This document shows positions 57,191-64,000 of a stretch of DNA of 64,000 bases, piece by piece. Source of the stretch: PSLL01 sp964389705 (GTDB lineage: Bacteria > Desulfobacterota_D > UBA1144 > Nemesobacterales > CSP1-2); contig CAYMEO010000001.1 in NCBI GenBank assembly GCA_964389705.1, forward strand, positions 1 through 64,000. The letters are read 5' to 3'. Numbering within the stretch: position 1 is the stretch's first letter; every line of letters begins with the position of its first letter. The notes below the pieces were generated by a model. That model was given only the letters and a program-made list of their open reading frames with translations. It had not been told where the DNA came from and searched no databases. A program made the translations under genes and the position numbers.

Positions 57191-59596
57191 ATGAGATTTA
57201 CCCTAAGTTGGCTTAAGGAATATATAGAATTTGATAATCCGCCTGAGGAGATTGCAGAAAGGCTCACTATGTCAGGGCTTGAGGTGGAATCCATTGAGTA
57301 TTTGGGAAGAGGATTGGAGGATATAGTTGTAGCCCAGATTCTCGATATAAGACCCCATCCGAATGCATCAAAGCTCGTTCTCTGTGATGTTACAGACGGC
57401 CGGAGGAGATACAACATAGTCTGCGGGGCAAAGAACATGAAATCTGGGGATAAGGTCGCCCTTGCAAGGGCGGGGACGAGACTCCCTCCCAGCGCCAAGT
57501 TTCCTGAGGGCATATTGATTCAATCTGCAAGGATTCGGGGAGAGACATCAGAGGGTATGCTCTGTGCAGAAAATGAATTGGGACTTGGCAATGAGGGGGA
57601 GGGAATCCTAGTTCTTCCTGAGTCGGCAGGGGTTGGGTCGAGATTGATTGACGAAATAGGATTAAACGACGTTGTTATTGAGGTAGGTGTTACGCCGAAC
57701 CGCCCGGACTGTTTGAGTGTTCTTGGAATAGCAAGAGAGGTTGCGGCTATTTTAGGGAAGAGGATTAATCATCCCGATTACACAGTATCCGAGGAAGGGG
57801 ATGATATTAGGAGCCTTGCTTCAGTTGAGTTAATCGATTCAGAGGGATGTCCCAGATATTCGTGCCGTGTGATTACCGGTGTAACAATCGCCCCCTCGCC
57901 TAAATGGCTAAAGACCCGACTTGAGACATCGGGCATAAGGTCAATAAACAACGTAGTGGATGCCACAAATTTTGTCCTCCTTGAATTGGGACAGCCGCTC
58001 CATGCCTTTGATTATGATTTAATTGAAGGGAGAAGAATCATCGTGAGGCCTGCAAATGAAGGAGAATCCATAGAGACACTCGATGGGATAAAGAGAAGCC
58101 TGGTCTATGAGGATTTACTCATATGTGACTCCCAAAAACCCATTGCGATTGCAGGGGTAATGGGGGCGGCAAACACCGAGGTCTCAGAAGGGACGAGAAA
58201 TATTCTTCTTGAGAGTGCCTATTTTAACCCCATAAGGGTGAGGAGAACATCCAGGAGGGCAAATCTGAGGTCTGAGTCGTCTTATAGATTTGAAAGGGGG
58301 GTTGATCCTAATGGGGTTGTAAAGGCGCTCGATAGGGCCTCCGAGCTTATAAGAGGGCTTTCGGGCGGAAAGGTGGCTAAAGGGAAAATAGACATATATC
58401 CGAACCCGATTAAACCAAAGGAAATAGATGTTTCAACAAGTCGCGTAAATTCAGTTCTCGGTACTGAGATTGAATCTGATAGGATAAGGCATATACTCGA
58501 GGGGCTTGAGATTGAGGCTCTTAACACCAAAGACGGCGAGATTTCATTTAGGGTTCCGACATTTAGGGTAGATATTACAAGGGAGATTGATCTAATAGAG
58601 GAGATAGCAAGACACTATGGATACAATTCTATCGCCGCGACGCTTCCTGCCGTTCGTATGAAGGCAGAGGGGGTAAAAAGAGAAAAGGTGATTGAAGACA
58701 GGTTAAGGAACATCCTCACCTCACTTGGATTCCTAGAGGTGATTAACTACAGCTTTGAAGACCCGGAGTTTCTCCGCCTATTTAGTGGGAGTGAGCCTCT
58801 TAGAATACTCAATCCGCTTAATAAGGAAGGCTCTGTTATGAGAACTAATCTCACGGCGGGAGTTCTGAGGAACGTTGTATTCAACCTAAACCATCAGGTT
58901 CATGATATAAGGATATTTGAAATAGGTAGGGTTTTTACTCCCCGGGAAAATATCCTTCCTGAGGAGACTAGAAAGGCCGCCGGGGCTATAACTGGCAGAC
59001 GGCAGGTGGAGATATGGGATAAGGAGGAATTTGATTTCTTTGACCTCAAGGGTATTTTAGAAAGGGTGTTTGAGGCCTTCTCCATTTCCGAGGCGGTATT
59101 TGAAGAGGCCTCGCAAATCAGTTTCCTCCATCCGGGTAAATCTGCAAAGGCTCTGTTAGAGGATAAAGAGGTAGGGTTCTTTGGAGAACTCCATCCTGAA
59201 TTTCAGGAGAGGTTGGGTATTTCAAAAAGGGTTTATCTATTTGAGATTAACCTAGATAGGCTCTCCGCTTTCCAGAGGGATGCGGACAAGAGGTTCCATC
59301 CGCTTCCAAAATTCCCATCTGTAAGGAGGGACATCGCTCTGGTTGTTGATGAAAACGTGCCTGCTGGGGAGATCTTAAAGGAGATAAAGGAGGTTAAGTC
59401 TCCTTTAATTGAGGAGGTAAATGTATTTGACGTATTTAAAGGTGAGTCTGTAGGTAGAGGGAAAAAAAGCATCGCCATATCTATCGTTCTTAGGGCACCG
59501 GATAAAACACTCACGGATGAAGAGGCAAATGAGGCTCAAACAAGGGTATTACATAGACTCGAATCGGCTCTTAGGGCAGAATTACGCAAAACATAA
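57191..59596 (+). CDS. pheT: Phenylalanyl-tRNA synthetase beta subunit
   Basis: An 801-residue beta subunit. Order: MRFTLSWLKEYI start, an EMAP-like tRNA-binding domain (about 40-150, VVAQILDIRPHPNASKLVLCDV, CGAKNMKSGDKVALARAGT), B3/B4 editing domain (about 210-390, containing NVVDATNFVLLELGQPLHAFD and ESAYFNPIRVRRTSRRANLRSESSYRFERGVDP), B5 (about 400-470), the catalytic-like core (HPGKSAKALL, GELHPEFQERL) and a C-terminal FDX-ACB domain (PLPKFPSVRRDIALVVDE... to end) for the anticodon. All domains are present, full length. pheS, normally just upstream, is absent; 168 bp of gap and vapBC debris stand there. Confidence 0.96.
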   Translation: MRFTLSWLKEYIEFDNPPEEIAERLTMSGLEVESIEYLGRGLEDIVVAQILDIRPHPNASKLVLCDVTDGRRRYNIVCGAKNMKSGDKVALARAGTRLPPSAKFPEGILIQSARIRGETSEGMLCAENELGLGNEGEGILVLPESAGVGSRLIDEIGLNDVVIEVGVTPNRPDCLSVLGIAREVAAILGKRINHPDYTVSEEGDDIRSLASVELIDSEGCPRYSCRVITGVTIAPSPKWLKTRLETSGIRSINNVVDATNFVLLELGQPLHAFDYDLIEGRRIIVRPANEGESIETLDGIKRSLVYEDLLICDSQKPIAIAGVMGAANTEVSEGTRNILLESAYFNPIRVRRTSRRANLRSESSYRFERGVDPNGVVKALDRASELIRGLSGGKVAKGKIDIYPNPIKPKEIDVSTSRVNSVLGTEIESDRIRHILEGLEIEALNTKDGEISFRVPTFRVDITREIDLIEEIARHYGYNSIAATLPAVRMKAEGVKREKVIEDRLRNILTSLGFLEVINYSFEDPEFLRLFSGSEPLRILNPLNKEGSVMRTNLTAGVLRNVVFNLNHQVHDIRIFEIGRVFTPRENILPEETRKAAGAITGRRQVEIWDKEEFDFFDLKGILERVFEAFSISEAVFEEASQISFLHPGKSAKALLEDKEVGFFGELHPEFQERLGISKRVYLFEINLDRLSAFQRDADKRFHPLPKFPSVRRDIALVVDENVPAGEILKEIKEVKSPLIEEVNVFDVFKGESVGRGKKSIAISIVLRAPDKTLTDEEANEAQTRVLHRLESALRAELRKT

Positions 59597-59748
59597 GGGC
59601 ATTAATATTGGCCACAAGTTTACACGAGTGGGCGTGTTACGGAATAGAATATTGGCTACAGGGGGCATAGAATTCGAGTGTGTTTAATCCAAAAGATCTT
59701 TCTTTGTGGCTAAGCAGTTACTCAGAGAACCAAAGAGAGGAAAAAGGG

Positions 59749-60039
59749 ATGACGAAAAAAGAGCTTGCCGATGTAATCCATACAAGAATCGGGCTTTCAA
59801 AAAGAGAGGCGGCTGAGATCGTTGAGTTTTTCTTCGAGACTGTGAAAGAAAAGCTCACTAGCGGAGAGGGGATTAAGATTCCCAACTTCGGGAGCTTTCG
59901 CGTCCAGAATAGAAAGTCAAGAAAGGGAAGAAACCCGGCTACCGGAGAAACTATAGAGATCGTTGAGAGAAAGGCCATTGTGTTTAAGCCCAGTAAGTTT
60001 CTCCGCAATGTCCTAAATAAAAAGTCATCTAATGAATGA
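59749..60039 (+). CDS. ihfA: Integration host factor alpha / HU-family DNA-binding protein
   Basis: A 96-residue DNA-bending protein from ATG 59749 (AGAGAGG just ahead; a GTG at 59680 would add 23 residues without support). MTKKELADVIHTRIGLSKREAAEIVEFFFETVKEKLTSGEGIKIPNFGSFRVQNRKSRKGRNPATGETIEI is the HU/IHF fold with the proline-tipped arm RNPATGE. GxR variant RKGRNPATG and a position after pheT are the usual traits of IhfA. The next gene begins at its stop by an ATGA overlap. Confidence 0.9.
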   Translation: MTKKELADVIHTRIGLSKREAAEIVEFFFETVKEKLTSGEGIKIPNFGSFRVQNRKSRKGRNPATGETIEIVERKAIVFKPSKFLRNVLNKKSSNE

Positions 60040-60701
60040 AACGCATTATCGGCTCTCTTAGGCGGAATTTCCTTGCAGGGCTTCTCGTTACCATTCCCTT
60101 TGGACTTACAATACTTATACTCTTTAAACTCGGCAAATGGATTGTCGGACTTGTAAGCGCCGCTCCAGCTAGATTTTTGATAAGACCGCTTTCCGAGCTC
60201 CCTCCCTTTCTATTTCAATTTGTCACTTTTGCAATAGGCATTACAGGAACAGTACTGATTGTTCTTGTCGCCGGGGCGATTACAAGAAATTATATAGGCC
60301 GAAAACTCCTAGGCCTCGGTGAGGGACTAATTTCAAGGATTCCACTGGCAAGAACCATCTATACGGCGACTAAGCAGATAATCGAGACTCTTTTCCTCAG
60401 CACCGGATTTAAGGGCATAAGCCGTGTCGTGATGTTTGAATATCCAAGAAAGGGGATATATTCAATAGGGTTTGTAACGGGGGTTCTACAGCAGGCAGAG
60501 TCCGGAAAAAGACTTTTAGGTGTATTTCTCCCTACGGCTTTTAATCCCACCGGCGGATATTATATTATGATTCCTGAAGACGAGGTTAAGGAGCTTTCAA
60601 TGAGTATTGAAGAGGCGTTTAGGATAATAATTTCGGGAGGGCTTGCATCTAATCAAAGTGAAGGCACTAGAATCAGCGAGGAAGACGATAAAGCGGTTTA
60701 A
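60036..60701 (+). CDS. DUF502 membrane protein
   Basis: A 221-residue DUF502 family protein. Two transmembrane helices at the N-terminus (about residues 12-35, NFLAGLLVTIPFGLTILILFKLG, and 58-82, FQFVTFAIGITGTVLIVLVAGAI), then a cytosolic region with RIPLARTIYTATKQIIETL, the conserved family motif, and LGVFLPTAFNPTGGYYIMIPEDEV. Function unknown; similar proteins appear in membrane-homeostasis contexts, but no role is established. It overlaps ihfA by 4 bp and the possible tilS start. Confidence 0.88.
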   Translation: MKRIIGSLRRNFLAGLLVTIPFGLTILILFKLGKWIVGLVSAAPARFLIRPLSELPPFLFQFVTFAIGITGTVLIVLVAGAITRNYIGRKLLGLGEGLISRIPLARTIYTATKQIIETLFLSTGFKGISRVVMFEYPRKGIYSIGFVTGVLQQAESGKRLLGVFLPTAFNPTGGYYIMIPEDEVKELSMSIEEAFRIIISGGLASNQSEGTRISEEDDKAV

Positions 60702-62025
60702 TATGCTCTCTTCCGGTGAGACGGTTGTTGTTGGGGTTTCGGGGGGAGCAGACTCTCTGGGGCTGCTCTACATCCTTGCCGAGATCGAGGAATATAATCT
60801 CAAGCTCATCGTTTCTCACATAAATCATGGAATAAGGCCTGAAGAGGGAAAAAGGGATGCCAGATTTGTGGGAGAGGTTGCAAGACGACTCAGTCTTCCA
60901 TTTGAAATCAGAGAGGCAAATGCGCCTGAGTTTAAAAGGATTTCGAATCTCTCACTCGAAGAGGCCGCAAGAATCCTCAGATATGGGTTCTTTAAAGAGG
61001 TTCTATCTAAGTATAGGGCGCAAAAGATTGCAACTGCCCACACCCTCGATGACCAGGCTGAGACCGTTCTTATGAGGATCATAAGGGGAAGCGGTGCATC
61101 GGGGCTCTCAGGGATTCCTCCTGTATCCGAAGGCTATATAATAAGGCCCTTGATTGAAACGCCTAGATCTGAGATCGAAGATTACCTAAGGGCAAAGGGG
61201 ATTAAATGGGTTGAAGACTCGACAAACACAGCAACGGATTTTCTTAGGAATAGAATAAGACACGAGCTTATTCCTAGGCTTCAAGAATACAACCCAAGGG
61301 TTAAAGAGGCGCTCTCTAGAACGGCGGATATACTCAGGGCTCAAGAGGGTTTTATAAGGAGTCGGGCAAAGAATTGGTTTGAATATGTGTTTGGGTCTAC
61401 AGAGGGCGAAATGGTTGGCAGTATATCTCATTATAGGCTTATTCCAGAGGCGCTGAGGTCTGAGTTTTTGAGAATGGCGATAGAGAAAATAAAGGGGAAT
61501 TTAAGAGAGATCTCATTTGTCCATATAGATTCCGTAGATGGGCTTCTTCTCTCCGAGACCCCCTCAGGCGAGATCTCTCTTCCTGATGGAATCGTAGTGG
61601 CAAAGGGTTATGACCTTTTTCTGATTACTCGAGGATCAGAGCTAAGGCGCGAATTCTCATACGCGATTTTATCCCCCGGTAAATGGGATTTTCCTGAATT
61701 TGAGTGTGAGATTGAGATCGTTGAGGCAGAATCTTTGGGTAATGATAGGTTTATCGGTGTGTTTGATGCAGATTCGGTTGAATTTCCGATTATTGTAAGG
61801 AACTTCTGTCCGGGAGACAGGTTTATCCCCCTTGGGATGAAAACGCCCAAGAAGTTGAAGCGGTTTTTTATTGACGAAAAAATCCCTAAGTTCTTCAGGA
61901 ATCGAATCCCTATATTCTCTAGCAGAGGCGAGATTATGTGGATTGGAGGGAGGAGGATAGATGAGAGATTTAAGTTGAAAGGAAAGAGGGCTGTAAAAAT
62001 CAGATTAATCAGACCGAGGTGGTAG
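60658..62025 (+). CDS. tilS: tRNA(Ile)-lysidine synthetase
   Basis: An enzyme of about 455 residues that attaches lysine to C34 of tRNA-Ile2. The N-terminal PP-loop ATP-pyrophosphatase domain has VVVGVSGGADSLGLLYIL, HINHGIRPEEGKRDARFVGEVARRLSLPFEIREA and HTLDDQAETVLMRIIRGSG; the C-terminal TilS domain shows RNFCPGDRFIPLGMKTPKKLKRFFIDEKIPKFFRNRIP. Start is uncertain: GTG 60658 follows GGGAGG at long spacing, TTG 60643 is too near it, and ATG 60703 would start close to the P-loop. It overlaps the end of the DUF502 gene in each of the first two cases. Confidence 0.94.
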   Translation: MKALESARKTIKRFNMLSSGETVVVGVSGGADSLGLLYILAEIEEYNLKLIVSHINHGIRPEEGKRDARFVGEVARRLSLPFEIREANAPEFKRISNLSLEEAARILRYGFFKEVLSKYRAQKIATAHTLDDQAETVLMRIIRGSGASGLSGIPPVSEGYIIRPLIETPRSEIEDYLRAKGIKWVEDSTNTATDFLRNRIRHELIPRLQEYNPRVKEALSRTADILRAQEGFIRSRAKNWFEYVFGSTEGEMVGSISHYRLIPEALRSEFLRMAIEKIKGNLREISFVHIDSVDGLLLSETPSGEISLPDGIVVAKGYDLFLITRGSELRREFSYAILSPGKWDFPEFECEIEIVEAESLGNDRFIGVFDADSVEFPIIVRNFCPGDRFIPLGMKTPKKLKRFFIDEKIPKFFRNRIPIFSSRGEIMWIGGRRIDERFKLKGKRAVKIRLIRPRW

Positions 62026-62764
62026 AGAATAATGGTGGAAGAATCTCAAGCCCCGGCTTTCCCTCTTTTATGAACTCTACCATGACGAGTTCCGCTTTTT
62101 CATGTGGGTTTGGATATACAAACTGCGCCCTCTTTGGCTCAAGCTGTTTTCTCTTAGATCTTATAATGAGTTCTCCCAATCTCAGGACTGGATAGACACA
62201 GGCACTCCGCTTTAGGGGTTTGAGTAGATACCTCATCGCCTCCAAAACGTCATTCATATCACATAGAATCTCGTGTCTTGCCAGTGCCCTTTGGGATGCG
62301 GGGTTTATTAGTCCCGACCTCGTTTTTATATATGGAGGATTGGTTATAACATAATCAAAAGAGCCCGGGGGAAAAAGGGACTCGATCTTTCTTATGTCGC
62401 CCTCGACAATCTCGATTTTTTCTTCAAAGCCATTGAGTCTCACATTCCTTCTTGAGAGCTCTGCAAGCTCTCTTTGAATCTCGACCCCGACGATCCTCTT
62501 TCCTAGTCCTCTTTTAGCCAGGATAAGAGCCATAACACCGGAGCCTGTTCCAAGGTCAATCACTTCGTCATTTCTCTTTATACAGGCGAAATCTACAAGC
62601 TGTAGAGAGTCCTGAGAATACCGGTATCCGTGTTTTTTCTGTATGATCTTAAGCCCGTATGGGCCGTCTAGGGTTTCATCTTCTTTGGGTTCTGATTCTA
62701 AATCCATAAATAAATCGGCTGTCTTTCTATTAATCCTTGGTGGATTTAAGAAAAGGTTGTCCAC
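62009..62764 (-). CDS. tRNA1(Val) (adenine37-N6)-methyltransferase-like protein
   Basis: A 251-residue class I SAM methyltransferase of the TrmN6/YfiC group. DLGTGSGVMALILAKRG (about 71-87) binds SAM and the NPPY motif (VITNPPYIKTRSG, about 140) marks an N6-adenine enzyme; the following SQRALARHEILCDMNDVLEAMRYLLKP is typical. It is convergent with tilS and their 3' ends overlap by 17 bp. The start is GTG 62764; an internal ATG at about 62698 would remove 22 residues. The target tRNA is inferred from family. Confidence 0.83.
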   Translation of the reverse strand: MDNLFLNPPRINRKTADLFMDLESEPKEDETLDGPYGLKIIQKKHGYRYSQDSLQLVDFACIKRNDEVIDLGTGSGVMALILAKRGLGKRIVGVEIQRELAELSRRNVRLNGFEEKIEIVEGDIRKIESLFPPGSFDYVITNPPYIKTRSGLINPASQRALARHEILCDMNDVLEAMRYLLKPLKRSACVYPVLRLGELIIRSKRKQLEPKRAQFVYPNPHEKAELVMVEFIKEGKPGLEILPPLFSTTSV

Positions 62765-62873
62765 ATTAGCCCTTATTATCTATCTATCGGGTCATGAGTC
62801 TCGCTCATGGCTGTTCTCATCAATATTATCCCATCTTAGGGAGCGGGTTATGTGTTGAGAACCTCTTTGGCTC

Positions 62874-64000
62874 TCACAGGTTTTTTGCGCTAAGCAACTC
62901 AATCATTTTATTTATGTCAGTAGTTGGAAGATTGCAGACGTAGTTGAGACAGACATAGGCAGTAGCTTTGCTGCCCAAGCTCGATTGATTCTTTGTGAAC
63001 CCTGCAATTCGGGTTATATCCGGCGATTCCTTTTCGGTTGGGCGTAGGAGTACTACCTTATTGGGCACAAATTGTCTTCCTATGGCGTTTAACATGGCTT
63101 TTGTGTCCTCTGATTGAGAATTGCCGACAATGACCACTTCATAAGAGGGACCCAATGCGAAATCTAAGGCAACCATGAGTTGAGTGAATACTCCAGGGAA
63201 TTGCCTGACCATATTGGAGAATGCGTGTCCGATTTTCGATGCCTTTTCCTCAAGGTCGGGATTTGCCGTTATCCGTCCCAGTCGAAGAAGGTTTAACATC
63301 GCAACGGAGTTACCCGATGGAGTAGCGCCATCATATATCTCTTTTTGCCGAACGATCAGACTCTCACTATCATCTGCTGTAAAATAAAATCCGCCGCCCT
63401 TATTATCCCAGAAGTGTTTTATCAGACTACTATTGAGATCAATGGCTGATTTAAGGTAATTGGCATCAAATGTAGATTCATAGAGTTCGATAAGTCCCCA
63501 GATTAGAAAGGCATAGTCATCTAGATTCCCTTCAATATTTGCCTGACCGTCTCTGTATCGATGCAAAAGCCGTCCATCGGGCTTCCGCATATTTTTAAAT
63601 ATGAAATCCACAGCGCGCTGGGCGGCCTCGGCATATCTCGGCTCACCGAAGACCTGAGCCCCTTTTGCGAGAGCGGCAATCATAAGGCCGTTCCAATCTG
63701 TAAGGATCTTATCGTCCTTATGAGGATGAACGCGCCTTTCACGCATCTCAAAGAGTTTCTGCCTTGCCGTCTCGAGGCGAGACTCGAGCTCCGACTCAGA
63801 TATTTTTAGCTGGGAGGCAATTTCAGGGAGTGATCTCCTTAGATATAGAATGTTCCTACCTGTCCCTTTGCCGGTTGCCTCTTCTCTGAAGTTGCCCCCC
63901 TTTTCGACATTGAAGACCCTGATAAATAAATCCGCCTCGTCTTTGCCCAATATCTGTCTGATTTCTCCCTCTGTCCAGAGATAGAATTTCCCCTCTTCCC
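62874..64000 (-). CDS. YyaL-like thioredoxin-domain/DUF255 protein, 5' end beyond window
   Basis: Only the C-terminal part (about 375 residues) is in view; the frame stays open through the right edge, and its visible upstream end reads EEGKFYLWTEGEI, a segment near the middle of this family. Further on come EGNLDDYAFLIWGLIELYE, GGGFYFTADDSESLIVRQKEIYDGATPSGNSVAMLNLLRL, an alpha/alpha toroid region related to N-acylglucosamine epimerase and glycosidase folds. The end carries YVCLNYVCNLPTTD with Cys residues. The full-length family has an N-terminal thioredoxin-like domain, beyond the window here. Function in bacteria is unclear. Confidence 0.85.
   Translation of the reverse strand, partial: EEGKFYLWTEGEIRQILGKDEADLFIRVFNVEKGGNFREEATGKGTGRNILYLRRSLPEIASQLKISESELESRLETARQKLFEMRERRVHPHKDDKILTDWNGLMIAALAKGAQVFGEPRYAEAAQRAVDFIFKNMRKPDGRLLHRYRDGQANIEGNLDDYAFLIWGLIELYESTFDANYLKSAIDLNSSLIKHFWDNKGGGFYFTADDSESLIVRQKEIYDGATPSGNSVAMLNLLRLGRITANPDLEEKASKIGHAFSNMVRQFPGVFTQLMVALDFALGPSYEVVIVGNSQSEDTKAMLNAIGRQFVPNKVVLLRPTEKESPDITRIAGFTKNQSSLGSKATAYVCLNYVCNLPTTDINKMIELLSAKNL

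Noticed and set aside
1..64000. Scan for CRISPR arrays, tRNA and rRNA genes
   Set aside because: No regularly spaced direct repeats, no cloverleaf-like sequence with CCA end or TTC-loop, and no rRNA-like stretch were recognised by eye; a covariance-model search could still find a divergent tRNA.

Overview
The window reads as chromosomal DNA from a diderm (Gram-negative) bacterium of moderate to low GC. Two SPOR-domain envelope proteins, a PilY1/minor-pilin cluster, an MlaF-type ATPase, an IHF/HU gene close behind pheT, and the ffh-rpsP-khpA-rimM-trmD-rplS string all fit a deltaproteobacterium-like lineage or a related candidate phylum such as Dadabacteria. That placement is an inference from gene content. 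No rRNA, tRNA or CRISPR array was recognised.

Layout. 1-8.6 kb is an accessory island, almost all on the minus strand. A type I restriction-modification system (hsdM, hsdS, hsdR, the last running off the left edge) is interrupted by a GIY-YIG nuclease gene, a broken REP-associated transposase, a DUF2283 gene, a solitary HicB-like gene, a UPF0175/DUF3368 toxin-antitoxin pair and the debris of a second hsdS. A family of palindromic repeats (GTCATTCTGAG...CTCAGAATGAC type) is confined to this island. 8.6-25 kb is housekeeping: gltX, a 3-hydroxyacyl-CoA dehydrogenase, the ffh-to-rplS ribosome/SRP string, a phospholipid synthase, argS with two SPOR genes, a membrane PIN-TRAM protein, ispD-ispF and comEC. 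25-35 kb holds mlaF, sodA, a PAS-rich histidine kinase with a receiver-only partner, a metallophosphoesterase, a DUF4126 membrane protein, glutamate dehydrogenase and an LLM-type oxidoreductase.

34.9-39.8 kb is a molybdenum-cofactor and methionine-sulfoxide cluster: a moaC-moaB fusion diverges from cytochrome b, then a YedY/MsrP-like molybdoenzyme, an exported-looking MsrA-MsrB fusion and moaA. The first three of these overlap by ATGA junctions, which suggests a coupled envelope protein-repair system with its own cofactor supply. Next come phoH and a hemD-hemE fusion. 43.6-51.4 kb is a type IV pilus minor-pilin operon (pilV, pilW, pilX, pilY1, fimT/gspH-like) on the minus strand. 51.6-64 kb returns to housekeeping: metG, holB, tmk, an acetoacetate-decarboxylase-like gene, a pseudouridine synthase, a decayed vapBC pair, pheT, ihfA, a DUF502 gene, tilS, trmN6-like and the 3' part of a yyaL-like gene cut by the right edge.

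Most unusual signals: a 52-bp near-identical copy of the fimT-like pilin's N-terminal codons upstream of the cytochrome b gene, about 8 kb away and inverted; a four-unit heptanucleotide repeat inside hsdS and a G-tract frameshift at the natural start of hsdM, both able to switch the R-M system; a transposase gene that carries a REP-like palindrome inside its own coding region; and the molybdoenzyme/MsrAB operon.
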